Notes under the pieces: generated by a model
The model's input: the letters and a program-made list of their open reading frames with translations, nothing else
Databases searched by the model: none
What the model was told of the DNA's origin: nothing
Program-made: the position numbers and the translations under genes
Part shown: positions 26,935 through 36,941 of the stretch, piece after piece
Numbering within the stretch: position 1 is the stretch's first letter
Layout of the letters: each line of letters starts with the position of its first letter
From: Ornithinimicrobium murale
Lineage (GTDB): Bacteria; Actinomycetota; Actinomycetes; Actinomycetales; Dermatophilaceae
Assembly (NCBI RefSeq): GCF_003352835.1
Contig: NZ_QLVD01000023.1
Location: forward strand, 186,001-250,000
Direction: 5' to 3'
DNA: 64,000 nt

Positions 26935-27801
26935 CTATGCGTCGGGGCCGCGGGCAGCAGCGATGGCCGCGAACTGCTCGATCGTCAGGCGCTCTCCGCG
27001 GGCGCTCGGATCCACACCGGCCGCCCGGAGCGCCTGCTCGGCCGCGGCCGGGGATCCAGCCCAGCCGGCGAGCGCCGCCCGGAGGGTCTTGCGACGCTGG
27101 GCGAAGGCTGCGTCGATCACCGCGAAGACCTCCCGCCGGTCTGCGGTGGTGACCGGCGGGTCACGCCGGACCATGCGCACCAGCCCCGAGTCGACGTTGG
27201 GAGCCGGCCAGAAGACGTTCCGGCCGATCCTCCCCGCCGGTGAGACCTCCGCATACCAGGCGGCCTTGACGCTGGGCACTCCGTAGACGCGGTTGCCCGG
27301 CGGCGCGACCAGCCGGTCGGCGACCTCAAGCTGCACCATGACCAGCACCCGCTCCAGGGTGGGCAGCACCTCCAGCAGGTGCAGCACGACCGGCACAGCC
27401 ACGTTGTAGGGCAGGTTGGCGACCAGCGCGGTCGGCTGGGGGTCCGGCAGCTGGGTGACTCTCAGGGCGTCCTGCTGCAGGACCGTCAGGCGATCGGCAC
27501 GCTCCGGAGCAACCTCGGCGACCGTGGTTGGCAGCTGCTCGGCCAGCACCGGGTCGATCTCGATGGCGGTCACCCGGTCGACCGTGTGCAGCAGAGCCAG
27601 GGTGAGGCTGCCCAGCCCCGGCCCGACCTCGACCACGACATCGTCCGGCCCGACACCGGCCTGGCGGACGATCTTGCGCACCGTGTTGGCGTCGATGACG
27701 AAGTTCTGTCCCCATGTCTTGGTGGGACGCACTCCCAGGCGGCCGGCCAGCTCGCGGATCTGCGCCGGGCTGAGCAACTGGTCGTGGGGGTGTGGCTCCA
27801 T
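26935..27801 (-). CDS. rsmA: 16S rRNA (adenine1518/1519-N6) dimethyltransferase
   Basis: RsmA (KsgA) dimethylates two adenosines in the 3' end of 16S rRNA during ribosome assembly. The 288-residue protein has [19 protein letters not shown], the SAM-binding motif [15 protein letters not shown] (about 55-69), the acidic motif [14 protein letters not shown] and the catalytic [15 protein letters not shown]. Start [19 protein letters not shown] at 27801 fits the family. In many actinobacteria rpfB lies directly upstream; here that place is taken by a DUF4282 gene and sod on the other strand. Confidence 0.96.
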   Translation of the reverse strand: MEPHPHDQLLSPAQIRELAGRLGVRPTKTWGQNFVIDANTVRKIVRQAGVGPDDVVVEVGPGLGSLTLALLHTVDRVTAIEIDPVLAEQLPTTVAEVAPERADRLTVLQQDALRVTQLPDPQPTALVANLPYNVAVPVVLHLLEVLPTLERVLVMVQLEVADRLVAPPGNRVYGVPSVKAAWYAEVSPAGRIGRNVFWPAPNVDSGLVRMVRRDPPVTTADRREVFAVIDAAFAQRRKTLRAALAGWAGSPAAAEQALRAAGVDPSARGERLTIEQFAAIAAARGPDA

Positions 27802-27959
27802 GACCGGCCAGCCTAATGGCGCACGGGTCGACCCGGTGCGCGCCACTGGTGCCTGTGCCATCCGGACCCATTGTCCGTGCGGGGGCCTGCCGATATGGTC
27901 CGGCCAGGCCACACCGCTGGCCCGATAGACCACATGCTCGCGACCGAGGGAGAGACGTC

Positions 27960-28487
27960 ATGTCAGTGCCACCCCAGGACCCAAACCAGTCCCCTAACCC
28001 GAACCAGTCCCCTGACCCGAACCAGCCGCCGGGTTCCCCGCCGCCCTCCTCGCCGCAGGGTGCTCAGTGGCAGAGCGGTCAGCCCGCGCCGCAGACCGGT
28101 GGGTGGCAGGGCGGTCAGCCCGCCCCGCAGACCGGTGGGTGGCAGGGCGGTCAGCCCGCGCCGCAGCCGCCGAGCAACCAGGAGGGCGCCATGGACGCCA
28201 AGGGCTTCTTCGCCGCCCTGTTCGACTGGCGTTTCCACACCCTGATCACGCCCAAGATCGTCAGCATCGTCTACCTGGTCGGCATGATCCTGATCGGGCT
28301 CGGTTGGTTGGGCGCCCTCGTCAGCGGCTTCAGCACAGAGCCGGTGCTCGGACTCATCGTGCTGATCGTCGGGCCTGTCATCGCCGTGGTCTACCTGGCG
28401 TTCTGGCGGATGACCCTGGAGTTCTACTTCGCCATCGTGCGCATGTCCGACGATATCCACCGCAGCGGCGGAGCGCCCCGCCGCTGA
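27960..28487 (+). CDS. DUF4282 domain-containing membrane protein
   Basis: The 175-residue protein has a Pro/Gln/Gly-rich N-terminal half (about 1-75) with three repeats of the type WQGGQPAPQTGG. The DUF4282 part follows (FFAALFDWRFHTLITPKIVSIVY) with two membrane helices (about 95-118 and 128-152) and a short tail. Function is unknown; it is a small membrane protein found widely in actinobacteria. The ATG at 27960 has a GGAGAG-type ribosome site. A strong hairpin follows the stop. Confidence 0.88.
   Translation: MSVPPQDPNQSPNPNQSPDPNQPPGSPPPSSPQGAQWQSGQPAPQTGGWQGGQPAPQTGGWQGGQPAPQPPSNQEGAMDAKGFFAALFDWRFHTLITPKIVSIVYLVGMILIGLGWLGALVSGFSTEPVLGLIVLIVGPVIAVVYLAFWRMTLEFYFAIVRMSDDIHRSGGAPRR
28068..28169 (+). 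repeat. 36-bp in-frame repeats in the DUF4282 gene
   Basis: Three tandem units start at 28068, 28104 and 28140 (the last truncated) and encode WQ-S/G-GQPAPQ units. Identity between the units is very high, so the copy number is likely to vary. Confidence 0.85.
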
Positions 28488-28490
28488 GCT

Positions 28491-28522
28491 CAGCGCGGGC
28501 CTGGGTGACCAGGCCCGCGCTG
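28491..28522 (+). terminator. Perfect 14-bp hairpin after the DUF4282 gene
   Basis: The arms 28491-28504 and 28509-28522 are exact reverse complements around gtga. It starts four bases behind the stop codon. Confidence 0.8.
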
Positions 28523-28569
28523 CCCGGCGGGGTGAGCCTCAGAGCCCCCGCCGGGGGAATGCTCCACGG

Positions 28570-28586
28570 TTGCAACTACGTTGTAG
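28570..28586. promoter_or_regulatory. Nur-box-like sequence upstream of sod
   Basis: TTGCAA, five bases, TTGTAG. The Streptomyces Nur (nickel-responsive Fur-family) box is described as TTGCAA-N5-TTGCAA; the left half matches exactly and the right half has two mismatches. It lies about 50 bases before the sod start codon. The match is suggestive only. Confidence 0.3.
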
Positions 28587-28637
28587 GTAGGACAGGCTCG
28601 AAGCCTGTGGACATCGACAACTGAGGAGCTGTTTGCT

Positions 28638-29267
28638 GTGGCTGACTATGCACTTCCCGATCTTCCCTACGACTACGGCGCACTCGCCCCGCATATCTCC
28701 GGCGAGATCATGGAGCTGCACCACTCCAAGCACCACAACGCCTATGTCACCGGCGCCAACACCGCCCTCGAGCAGTTGGCCGAGTCCCGCGACAAGGACT
28801 CCTTCGGCAACGTCAACATGCTCTCCAAGAACCTGGCGTTCAACCTCGCCGGCCACGTGAACCACTCAGTCTTCTGGCCGAACATGTCCCCGGACGGTGG
28901 CGACAAGCCGGTCGGTGAACTGGCCGCCGCGATCGATGACACGTTCGGCAGCTTCGACGCCTTCCGCGCGCACTTCACGGCCAACGCGCTCGGCATCCAG
29001 GGCTCCGGCTGGTCGATCCTGGCCTGGGACACCCTCGGCCAGAAGCTGATCCTCTGCCAGCTCTACGACCACCAGGGCAACCTCTCGGCCGGCCTCGTTC
29101 CGTTGCTGATGCTGGACATGTGGGAGCACGCCTTCTACCTGCAGTACCGCAACGTCAAGGCCGACTACGTCACCGCTTGGTGGAACGTCGCCAACTGGGC
29201 GGACGTCCAGTCCCGCTTCGAGGCGGCCCGGACCACCACCAACGGGCTGATCGTCCCTAGCTCCTGA
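28638..29267 (+). CDS. sodA: Fe/Mn superoxide dismutase
   Basis: The enzyme converts superoxide to oxygen and hydrogen peroxide. The 209-residue protein has the full Fe/Mn-SOD pattern: [18 protein letters not shown], the ligand His in [13 protein letters not shown], the second ligand His in GHVNHSVFW, and the Asp and His ligands in [20 protein letters not shown]. From sequence alone the metal (Fe, Mn or either) is not certain. The GTG start at 28638 follows a GAGGAG ribosome site. It stands alone between two hairpins, so it is probably a single-gene transcript. Confidence 0.96.
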   Translation: MADYALPDLPYDYGALAPHISGEIMELHHSKHHNAYVTGANTALEQLAESRDKDSFGNVNMLSKNLAFNLAGHVNHSVFWPNMSPDGGDKPVGELAAAIDDTFGSFDAFRAHFTANALGIQGSGWSILAWDTLGQKLILCQLYDHQGNLSAGLVPLLMLDMWEHAFYLQYRNVKADYVTAWWNVANWADVQSRFEAARTTTNGLIVPSS

Positions 29268-29285
29268 CGACCTCGCGACCCTCAG

Positions 29286-29313
29286 CGGCCCCGGTGCACG
29301 TGCACCGGGGCCG
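29286..29313. terminator. sodA: Perfect 13-bp hairpin after sod
   Basis: The arms 29286-29298 and 29301-29313 are exact reverse complements and the next bases are ttgtcgt. It probably ends the sod transcript. Confidence 0.8.
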
Positions 29314-29350
29314 TTGTCGTGCCACCAGGCGGAGGGTGGGGCCCGCAGCC

Positions 29351-29426
29351 CGTGCGCCCGGTGGGGTCAGATCTCAGGCGACGGCGCGCCCGGTGGGGTG
29401 AGATCTCAGGCGACCGTGCGCTCGGT
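29351..29426. repeat. Second array of the 32-bp repeat family, sod/tatD intergenic space
   Basis: Two full units and a partial third, period 32 bp, share the core gcgcccggtggggtgagatc followed by tcaggcgac. They are clearly related to the units at 10571-10717. The array again lies between convergent genes (sod and tatD) and just behind a perfect hairpin. Confidence 0.85.
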
Positions 29427-29440
29427 CAGGAGGGGGGCGG

Positions 29441-30286
29441 TCACCAGGGGCCGTAGACCTGCTCTGAGTTCGCCGACACCGCCTGGCACAACGTGGGGAC
29501 TGCGACGTTCAGCGTGGTGGCCATCGCGCGCACGGTGAGGGGGATCAGGTAGGGGGCGTTGATCTGCCCCCGGTGCGGGCTGGGCGTCAGATAGGGCGCA
29601 TCGGTCTCCACGAGCAGGTGCTCCAGAGGGGTCACCGCAAGCGCATCGCGCAGATCTCTGGCGTTCTTGAACGTCACCGTGCCGGCGAAGGACAGGAAGT
29701 ACCCCCGCCGCACGCACTCCCGGGCCATCGCCATGTCACCGGAGAAGCAGTGCAGGACGACCCGGTCGGGGGCCCCCTCCTCGGCCAGGATGCGCAGCAC
29801 GTCCTCGTGGGCGTCGCGGTCGTGGATCTGCAGCGCCAGCCCGGTCCGCTTGGCGATCTCGATGTGGCCCCGGAACGACTCCTGCTGGGCGCCGACCCCC
29901 TCGGGACCGGTGCGGTAGTAGTCCAGGCCGCTCTCGCCGATCACCCGCATCCGCGGATGGGTTGCGAGCGCCTCGATCTCGGTGAGCGCGTCGTCCAGGT
30001 CCCCGGCCGCGGCGTGCCCGGGTGCCTCGTTGGGATGGACCGCCACGCCACCGAGCAACGCCGGGTGCGTGTCGAGGACCTGGGCCGTCCACCGGGCGCT
30101 CGGCAGGTCACATCCGATCTGCACCAGGCGGTCGACCCCCACCTGCGCCGCGGCCGCGATCTGGTCGGCAAGGTTCACTGCGGGGCCGTCCCTGCCGATG
30201 TCGAGGTGGCAGTGGTTGTCCACGACCGGGATCGGCAGTGGCTCGGGGGCAGGGGGGGCCTGCGCCCGAGGGCTCTGCGCCATCAC
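29441..30286 (-). CDS. tatD: TatD family metal-dependent hydrolase
   Basis: TatD proteins are amidohydrolase-fold nucleases linked to DNA repair and quality control. The 280-residue protein shows [11 protein letters not shown] (metal ligands His-x-His), [20 protein letters not shown] (Glu ligand), [22 protein letters not shown] and [12 protein letters not shown]. All metal ligands are present. Either the GTG at 30286 or the ATG at 30283 is the start, and both touch the metG stop, so it is translationally coupled to metG. This is the conserved metG-tatD pair. Confidence 0.95.
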   Translation of the reverse strand: MMAQSPRAQAPPAPEPLPIPVVDNHCHLDIGRDGPAVNLADQIAAAAQVGVDRLVQIGCDLPSARWTAQVLDTHPALLGGVAVHPNEAPGHAAAGDLDDALTEIEALATHPRMRVIGESGLDYYRTGPEGVGAQQESFRGHIEIAKRTGLALQIHDRDAHEDVLRILAEEGAPDRVVLHCFSGDMAMARECVRRGYFLSFAGTVTFKNARDLRDALAVTPLEHLLVETDAPYLTPSPHRGQINAPYLIPLTVRAMATTLNVAVPTLCQAVSANSEQVYGPW

Positions 30287-32196
30287 GCTCCGGGGCCGCC
30301 ACCGGTGGGGGCGGTGCCGTCGCCGTCGTCGCCACTGCCCTCGCCGTTCTCCCCGGCGACAGAGCCGTCCGCGCTGACCTCGTTGCCGTCCTCATCGACC
30401 AGGCCGAGGCGACGCCGCTCCTCATCGATGATGGCCGTGTCCAGCTTGGTGAAGATCGGCGTGGGCTTGGCCACCGGCGCCCCGACCGTGACTGGTCGGC
30501 TCTCCCAGGGGGGCATGCCGGCATAGTCACCGGTGATGATCGGGTATGCCGGGCGCTGCGGTTCGTCGAGGTCGCTCACCTCCTCGACGTGCGGCATGGG
30601 CATGAACTGCCCCGTGCCGCCGAGTGCCGCGTGGACCGCGTTGGAGCTGTGCGGCAGGAAGGGCGACAGGAGGGTGTTGAGATCGACGACTGCCTGCGCC
30701 AGGACGTGCAGCACCGTGGCGAGCCGGGCACGCTGGTCCTCGCCCTTGAGCTTGAACGGCTCGGTGGTGGAGACGTAGGCGTTGGCCTCACCCACCAGGC
30801 GCATCGCCTCGGCCAGTCCGGCCTTCTGCTTGTGCGTGGCGATCAGCCGTCCGACGTTGGTGAAGCCCTCGGCGATCTGCCCCAGCAGGGCACGGTCGAC
30901 GTCTTCGAGGTCGCCCGCGGCGGGGATCTCGCCGAAGTTCTTGGCGATCATCGAGGCGGTCCGGTTCACCAGGTTGCCCCAGCCGGCCACCAGCTCGTTG
31001 TTCGTCCGCTTCACGAACTCCGGCCAGGAGAAGTCGGAGTCCGCGGTCTCGGGGGCCGCCGCCGACAGGAAGTAGCGCAACGCGTCGGGCTGGTAGCGCT
31101 CCAGGACGTCGCGGACGTAGATGACGATGGAGCGCGAGGTGGAGAACTGACGCCCCTCCATGGTGAGGAACTCGCTGGAGACAACCTCGGTCGGCAGGTT
31201 CAGCTCACCGAAGGGACCCTGCTCACCGCCCCGAGTGCCCGCCCCGTTCTGGGCGAGCATCTCTGCCGGCCAGATCTGGGCGTGGAAGGTGATGTTGTCC
31301 TTGCCCATGAAGTAGTAGGTCAGCGCCTCCGGGTCGTTCCACCAGTCACGCCAGCGCTCCGGCTCGCCACGCCGGCGGGCCCACTCCACGGACGCCGAGA
31401 GGTAGCCGATGACCGCGTCGAACCACACGTAGAGCTTCTTGGTCGGGTTCTCCTCCCATCCCGGCAGCGGGATCGTGATGCCCCAGTCGATGTCGCGCGT
31501 CATCGCGCGCGGCCTGATCTCCTCGAGGATGTTCTGGGAGAACTTGATGACGTTGGGACGCCAGAGTCCGCTGGCCTCGCGACCGTCGAGCCACTCGGAC
31601 AGCGCATCGGCGAGCGCCGGCAGGTCCAGGAAGAAGTGCTGGGTGTCGGTGAACTCCGGTGCCTCGCCGTTGATCTTGCTGTGCGGGTCGATGAGGTCGA
31701 CCGGGTCGAGCTGGTTGCCGCAGTTGTCGCACTGGTCCCCGCGGGCCTCGGGATACTTGCAGATCGGACAGGTGCCCTCGATGTATCGGTCCGGGAGGGT
31801 GCGACCGGTCGACGGGCTGATCGCGACCTTCTGGGTCTGCTCGATCATGTAGCCATTGCGGTGGCAGGCCAGGAACATCTGCTGCACCACGTGGTCGTGG
31901 TTGGCGGTCGTGGTGCGGGTGTAGAGGTCGTAGGAGACCCCCAGGGCGGTGAGGTCCTCGACGATGAGCCGGTGGTTGACGTCGATGAACTCCTGAGCAC
32001 TCATCCCGGCCTTGTCCGCCTGCACCAGGATCGGGGTGCCGTGCTCGTCGGAGCCAGAGACCATCAGCACCTGGTGCCCAGCCATGCGCATGTACCTGCT
32101 GAACACGTCGGAGGGCACGCCGAACCCGGCCACGTGGCCGATGTGGCGCGGGCCGTTGGCGTACGGCCAGGCGACGGAGGACAGGACATGGCTCAT
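30283..32196 (-). CDS. metG: Methionyl-tRNA synthetase
   Basis: This is a class I aminoacyl-tRNA synthetase of 637 residues. It shows the HIGH-type motif ([15 protein letters not shown], about 9-23), a zinc-binding insert with Cys-x2-Cys pairs ([18 protein letters not shown] at about 148-165), the [16 protein letters not shown] segment and KFSTS-like [18 protein letters not shown]-terminal anticodon-binding domain follows, then an acidic, glycine-rich tail of about 40 residues. The start [15 protein letters not shown] at 32196 fits. tatD follows directly. Confidence 0.96.
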   Translation of the reverse strand: MSHVLSSVAWPYANGPRHIGHVAGFGVPSDVFSRYMRMAGHQVLMVSGSDEHGTPILVQADKAGMSAQEFIDVNHRLIVEDLTALGVSYDLYTRTTTANHDHVVQQMFLACHRNGYMIEQTQKVAISPSTGRTLPDRYIEGTCPICKYPEARGDQCDNCGNQLDPVDLIDPHSKINGEAPEFTDTQHFFLDLPALADALSEWLDGREASGLWRPNVIKFSQNILEEIRPRAMTRDIDWGITIPLPGWEENPTKKLYVWFDAVIGYLSASVEWARRRGEPERWRDWWNDPEALTYYFMGKDNITFHAQIWPAEMLAQNGAGTRGGEQGPFGELNLPTEVVSSEFLTMEGRQFSTSRSIVIYVRDVLERYQPDALRYFLSAAAPETADSDFSWPEFVKRTNNELVAGWGNLVNRTASMIAKNFGEIPAAGDLEDVDRALLGQIAEGFTNVGRLIATHKQKAGLAEAMRLVGEANAYVSTTEPFKLKGEDQRARLATVLHVLAQAVVDLNTLLSPFLPHSSNAVHAALGGTGQFMPMPHVEEVSDLDEPQRPAYPIITGDYAGMPPWESRPVTVGAPVAKPTPIFTKLDTAIIDEERRRLGLVDEDGNEVSADGSVAGENGEGSGDDGDGTAPTGGGPGA

Positions 32197-32264
32197 GGCT
32201 GGCGAGTCTAGTGGGGGCAGCACGTGACGACCGACCAGCCCCGATCACCGGCGACCGGCCCCCG

Positions 32265-32296
32265 TCGTGACCGTTTGGAGACCCTTTTGATCACGA
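32265..32296. promoter_or_regulatory. Inverted repeat upstream of the subtilase gene
   Basis: TCGTGA at 32265 and TCACGA at 32291 are reverse complements spaced 20 bases apart, with an AT-richer stretch (ccttttgatc) between and gataac shortly after. It may be an operator or part of the promoter of the secreted protease. No known consensus is matched with certainty. Confidence 0.3.
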
Positions 32297-32397
32297 ATCG
32301 ATAACGGACCGGGCGCGGGGGTCTAGATTCCCGGTCCCGACCTGCCTACTGTCGAGCAACCGGTGGGATTCACCGGCATCTGATTCTGGGAGAATTC

Positions 32398-35300
32398 ATG
32401 AGACGAGTAGGTAGTAAGGCCCCCTCGCGGGGTCTCCGCCGCGTCGCGACGGCGGGGGTCGCCTCGGTGGCGCTGGCCGTGACAACCGTCAGCAGTGGCG
32501 GGGCGTTCGCGGCCGAGGCCGACGGCGATGTGCGGGATCTGGGTGAGGCCGCTGATTACGGGGTGGTTGCCCCGGATGGCGGCACCAAGTTCGTGGACGG
32601 TGCCATCGAGGGTGTGAAGGCACAGCCGTCCGCCTACTTCATCCAGCTCAGCGCGACACCGGTGGTCAAGGGCGGTTCGGCCAGCGCGGTCACCTCGCAG
32701 ACCGACGCGTTCCTGGCCCGCGCCGCTTCCGTGGGGGCAGACCTCGAGGTGCGTCAGACCTACGACTCCGTGTGGAGCGGCCTGTCCGTCTCCGGCTCGC
32801 GCGCCGATGTCGAGCTCGCGGCCGCGTCGGAGGACGTCGTGGCGGTCTTCCCGGTCCACCAGATCGAGGCTCCCGAGCTCGACCTCGGCGACGCCTCTCC
32901 CCAGATGGAGAACGCCAAGGGGATGACCGGTGTCGACAAGGCCCACGAGATGGGTTACACCGGCGAGGGCATGCGCATCGCCATCATCGACACCGGCGTC
33001 GACATCGACCACCCGGACTTCGGCGGTGACGGCACCCCCGGTGACGGCATCACGGAGGACTGGCAGACCGACCAGGTCCAGGTCGGCTATGACCTGGTGG
33101 GCGACGACTACAACGCCGCTACCCCCGCGACCGACATTCCGGTCCCGGACGTCAACCCGGATGACTGCCAGGGCCACGGCTCGCACGTCGCCGGCATCTC
33201 CGCGGGCAACGGCGACGAGGCCGCAGGCGGCGTCGTGGGTGTCGCCCCCGACGCCGTCATCGGTGCCTACCGTGTCTTCGGCTGCGCAGGCTCCACGACC
33301 TCCGACATCATGCTCTCGGCCATGGAGCTGGCCTACGAGGACGACATGGACGTGGTCAACATGTCCATCGGCTCCGGCTGGGCCTCCTGGGAGCAGTACC
33401 CGACCGCCGTGGCCTCCGACTCGCTGGTGGACGCCGGCATCGTCGTCGCCGCCTCGATCGGCAACGAGGGCGCCAGCGGCACCTTCTCCGCCGGTGCGCC
33501 GGGTGTCTCCGACAAGGCCATCGGCGTGGCGTCCTACGACAACGCGATGGTCACCCAGAACGCCTTCACCTACGGGGCCGACGACGTCTCGGTCGGCTAC
33601 GCGCCGGCCACGGGTGCGCCCGAGCCGCCCACCGAGGGCACCGAGTCACTCGTCCGCCTGGGCGACCCCGGCTCGATCGAGGGCATGGCCTGCACCGCCG
33701 ATGGTGGCATCGAGGACGACCTGACCGGCTCCATGGTCCTGATCGACCGTGGCGAGTGCTCCTTCCACGAGAAGGCCGCCAACGCCCAGGCCGCCGGCGC
33801 CGTCGGCGTCGTCCTGGCCAACAACGTGCCGGGCGTCATCAACGCCACGGTCGAGGGTGACCCGGCCGTCACGATCCCGGTGGTCTCGATCCAGCAGGCT
33901 GCCGGCGCTGACCTGAACGCCGCGATCGCCGCGAACGACGAGGCGATCGACCTCACCTGGACCGACGAGGTCACCTCGGTCGAGAGCCCGACCGCGGGAC
34001 TGATCTCCGCGTTCAGCTCCTACGGCATGACGGCTGAGCTCGAGCTCAAGCCCGACCTCGGTGCACCGGGTGGCAACATCTTCTCGGCCTACCCGCTGGA
34101 GAAGGGCGGCTACGCCTCCCTGGGTGGCACGTCGATGTCGTCCCCGCACGTGGCCGGCACGGCGGCCCTGCTGCTGCAGGCCCGTCCCGACCTGGCCACC
34201 GAGGACGTCCGGACGGTGCTGCAGAACAGCTCCGACCCGGCCCCGTGGTCCGGCAACCCCACGATCGGCTTCCTGGACTCGGTGCACCGTCAGGGCGCCG
34301 GCATGGTCGACATCGACGACGCCATCCTGGCGCCGGCCCTGGTCAGCCCGGGCAAGATCTCGCTCGGCCAGACGGACACCGAGCCGCAGACCGCGACCGT
34401 GCAGGTCCGCAACACCACCGACCAGGCGATCGAGTACGCGCTGAGCAACAACACCGCCACGATCTCCACCGACGGCCCGGACTACGCCCCCGGGTACTGG
34501 AACGCGGCCGCGGTGGTCGAGGCACCGGAGACGGTGACCGTTGCCGCCAACGGCAGCCGCTGGGTCAACGTCACGTTCACCGGCCCGACCATGGGCCCGG
34601 AGATGACGGTGGGTCTGCAGTACGGCGGCTACCTGGAGTTCGAGCCGATCGGCGACACTGCTGGTGACGTCGTGCGGGTCCCCTACGCCGGCTACGCCGG
34701 TGACTACCAGGACCGTGAGGTCCTGCTGCCCGGACCCTACGAGTTCGACCTGCCCGTGCTGGCCGTCGGCGACGGCGACCCGAACGGGGACGGTCAGGAG
34801 TCCTACACGCCGTTCCCGGACACGGGCACCGGTGACGAGCCGGTCTTCACCCTGGTGGACCACGACGACCCGTCCATCCTCGCCGAGTTCGGCCACCAGG
34901 CCCGCAGCGTCGAGGTGACGGCCTACCGGGCCAACGCCGACGGCACGCAGGGCGAGGAGGTCGGCGTCGTCTACACGGAGGACTACCTGCGCCGCAGTGA
35001 GGCGCCGGGCGACTTCCTGGCGTTCACCTGGGACGGCACCTTCCAGGGTGCCACCGTCGAGGACGGCAAGTACCTCCTGGAGATGACCGTCACCAAGGCC
35101 CAGGCGTTCAACGACGACCGGGAGGCCGGCACCGAGAGCTGGACCGGAGAGCCGTTCACCATCGCGGACGCTCAGGAGGCTCCCACCTCCCCGATCGTGT
35201 CCCGCATCGACGGCACCGACCGCTACTCCACGGCCGCCAAGATCTCCGGGGCGAACTACGACCCGGGCGTCGAGACGGTCTACATCGCCACCGGCCAGAC

Positions 35301-36096
35301 CTACCCGGACGCCCTGGCGGGCGCTGCACGGGCGGGTGCCCAGGGTGTGCCGGTCCTGCTGGTCAAGCAGGACGACATCCCGGCGGCCACCCTGTTCGAG
35401 CTCGAGCGGCTCGAGGCGGGCCAGATCGTCGTCTTCGGCGGCCCCGTGGCCATCGACGACGCGGTCGTCAGTGAGCTGGAAGGCCTCACCGACGGCTCCG
35501 TGACCCGGATGGCCGGCGAGGACCGCTACGGGACCGCTGCGGCGATCTCGGCGGACATCGAGCCGGGTGCGGACACGGTCTACGTCGCCACCGGTGAGGA
35601 GTTCGCCGACGCCCTGACCGGGGCGGCCCGGGCGGGCACCGTCGAGAGCGCCGTGCTCCTGACCAAGTCCGACCGGCTGCCGCACGTCACGGCCGCCGAG
35701 CTCGACCGGCTCGACCCGACCACGATTGTCATCCTGGGCGGGCCGAACGCGATCTCCGAGGAGGTCGCTGCCGACCTGGCCGTCTACGGCGAGGTCGAGC
35801 GCACCGCGGGCGAGAACCGCTACGAGACAGCCGCCGAGATCGCCGCCGACTTCCCGGCGGGCCTGGACGATGTCTTCGTGGCGACCGGCCTGGACTACCC
35901 GGACGCGCTGACCGGTGCCGCTCTCGCGGGTCACCTGAACAGCCCCGTCCTACTGGTCCAGCAGGATCACATCCCGCACGCCACCATGGGTGAGCTCACC
36001 CGCCTGGGTGCGGAAGAGATCCAGATCCTGGGTGGTCGCGTCGCGATCAGCCAGGGTGTTGAGGACGACCTGAACGAGATCGTCTACACGCCCTGA
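32398..36096 (+). CDS. Secreted subtilase (S8) with PA domain and cell-wall-binding repeats
   Basis: A large surface protease of 1232 residues. Domain order is as follows. A signal peptide ends near AFAAEA (about 39). An inhibitor I9-like propeptide spans about 78-156. The S8 catalytic domain has Asp198 (IIDTG), His260 (GHGSHVAG) and Ser579 (GGTSMSSPHVAGT), and a PA domain (about 415-500) is inserted before the Ser. A beta-rich part and three cell-wall-binding type 2 repeats (about 940-1232) follow, each with a DRY-T-A start and a GG-I-type end. The full catalytic triad is present. It probably stays attached to the cell wall. A GGGAG ribosome site precedes the ATG and a hairpin follows the stop. 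Confidence 0.95.
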   Translation: MRRVGSKAPSRGLRRVATAGVASVALAVTTVSSGGAFAAEADGDVRDLGEAADYGVVAPDGGTKFVDGAIEGVKAQPSAYFIQLSATPVVKGGSASAVTSQTDAFLARAASVGADLEVRQTYDSVWSGLSVSGSRADVELAAASEDVVAVFPVHQIEAPELDLGDASPQMENAKGMTGVDKAHEMGYTGEGMRIAIIDTGVDIDHPDFGGDGTPGDGITEDWQTDQVQVGYDLVGDDYNAATPATDIPVPDVNPDDCQGHGSHVAGISAGNGDEAAGGVVGVAPDAVIGAYRVFGCAGSTTSDIMLSAMELAYEDDMDVVNMSIGSGWASWEQYPTAVASDSLVDAGIVVAASIGNEGASGTFSAGAPGVSDKAIGVASYDNAMVTQNAFTYGADDVSVGYAPATGAPEPPTEGTESLVRLGDPGSIEGMACTADGGIEDDLTGSMVLIDRGECSFHEKAANAQAAGAVGVVLANNVPGVINATVEGDPAVTIPVVSIQQAAGADLNAAIAANDEAIDLTWTDEVTSVESPTAGLISAFSSYGMTAELELKPDLGAPGGNIFSAYPLEKGGYASLGGTSMSSPHVAGTAALLLQARPDLATEDVRTVLQNSSDPAPWSGNPTIGFLDSVHRQGAGMVDIDDAILAPALVSPGKISLGQTDTEPQTATVQVRNTTDQAIEYALSNNTATISTDGPDYAPGYWNAAAVVEAPETVTVAANGSRWVNVTFTGPTMGPEMTVGLQYGGYLEFEPIGDTAGDVVRVPYAGYAGDYQDREVLLPGPYEFDLPVLAVGDGDPNGDGQESYTPFPDTGTGDEPVFTLVDHDDPSILAEFGHQARSVEVTAYRANADGTQGEEVGVVYTEDYLRRSEAPGDFLAFTWDGTFQGATVEDGKYLLEMTVTKAQAFNDDREAGTESWTGEPFTIADAQEAPTSPIVSRIDGTDRYSTAAKISGANYDPGVETVYIATGQTYPDALAGAARAGAQGVPVLLVKQDDIPAATLFELERLEAGQIVVFGGPVAIDDAVVSELEGLTDGSVTRMAGEDRYGTAAAISADIEPGADTVYVATGEEFADALTGAARAGTVESAVLLTKSDRLPHVTAAELDRLDPTTIVILGGPNAISEEVAADLAVYGEVERTAGENRYETAAEIAADFPAGLDDVFVATGLDYPDALTGAALAGHLNSPVLLVQQDHIPHATMGELTRLGAEEIQILGGRVAISQGVEDDLNEIVYTP

Positions 36097-36113
36097 CCCA
36101 GCGCTCAACCCCT

Positions 36114-36151
36114 GGTGGGCCCGCCCCGAGTTCGCTCGGGACGGGCCCACC
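36114..36151 (+). terminator. Hairpin after the subtilase gene
   Basis: The arms ggtgggcccg...cccgag and ctcggg...cgggcccacc pair over about 16 bp with one C/A mismatch around a ttcg loop. It begins 17 bases behind the stop. Confidence 0.8.
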
Positions 36152-36309
36152 GTCGTGTGCCACGAACCGGTGCGTGTCGACGCGCCGGAAGGTCACGGAG
36201 AGGTCACGGAACCGTGGCTCGTGGGAACACGTCACAGGTCCGCCATGGTTGACTGGCTGCAACGGGTCCCGCCGGGACGCGCCGAACGACGAAGGGGGCG
36301 AGACTGACC

Positions 36310-36918
36310 ATGCTCGCTGCACTCACCGGAGCAGGGCTGTCCGCCGCGGCGGGCCTGAATGCCTACATCCCGTTCCTGATCGTGGCCGTGATGGCCCGGT
36401 TCACCGACATCATCAACCTGCCGGGACAGTACGCCTGGATCGAGTCCGACTGGGCGATCGGCGGTGCCGCAGTGCTCCTGGTCGGTGAGGTGGTCTTCGA
36501 CAAGATCCCCGTCGTCGATCACATCAACGATGCCGTCGGCACCTTCATCCGCCCAGCGTCGGGGGGCCTGATCTTCGCCGCGACCCAGGCCGCGGAGGAC
36601 CTGGAGCAGGGCTCCTCGTTGTTGCAGGACAACCCCTGGATCGGTGTCGTCCTGGGCATCGTGACCGCTGGCATCGTGCACACCGGCAAGGCCGTCACCC
36701 GTCCCGTCATCAATGCCAGCACTCTCGGCATCGGGGCTCCCCTGGCCTCGACGGCCGAAGACACCGCCTCGGTCGGCCTGAGCTTTGTGGCGATCTTCTT
36801 CCCGGTCATCGTGATCTTCGTGCTGCTGCTCATGCTGTGGGGCGGCATCGTGCTGTGGCGCAGCGCCCGCAGACGCCGTCGAGAGCGCGAGCAGGCCGTC
36901 AGCGCCTACTACGGCTGA
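36310..36918 (+). CDS. DUF4126 family membrane protein
   Basis: The 202-residue protein begins MLAALTGAGLSAAAGLNAYIPFLIVAV, the DUF4126 pattern, and has four to five hydrophobic helices. The last (about 155-178) is followed by an Arg-rich cytoplasmic end. A conserved middle motif is VDHINDAVGTFIRPASGG. Function is unknown; related proteins are found in many bacteria. It converges with rsmI with a 23-base gap. The upstream 150 bases hold nothing recognisable apart from the subtilase hairpin. Confidence 0.85.
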   Translation: MLAALTGAGLSAAAGLNAYIPFLIVAVMARFTDIINLPGQYAWIESDWAIGGAAVLLVGEVVFDKIPVVDHINDAVGTFIRPASGGLIFAATQAAEDLEQGSSLLQDNPWIGVVLGIVTAGIVHTGKAVTRPVINASTLGIGAPLASTAEDTASVGLSFVAIFFPVIVIFVLLLMLWGGIVLWRSARRRRREREQAVSAYYG

Positions 36919-36941
36919 CCACCACCCCCGGGCCGCGCGTG

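Noticed and set aside
33646..35934. A long open frame opposite the subtilase gene
   Set aside because: Same reason: low-complexity Val/Gly/Arg/Asp composition and no recognisable motif, opposite a well-supported protease.
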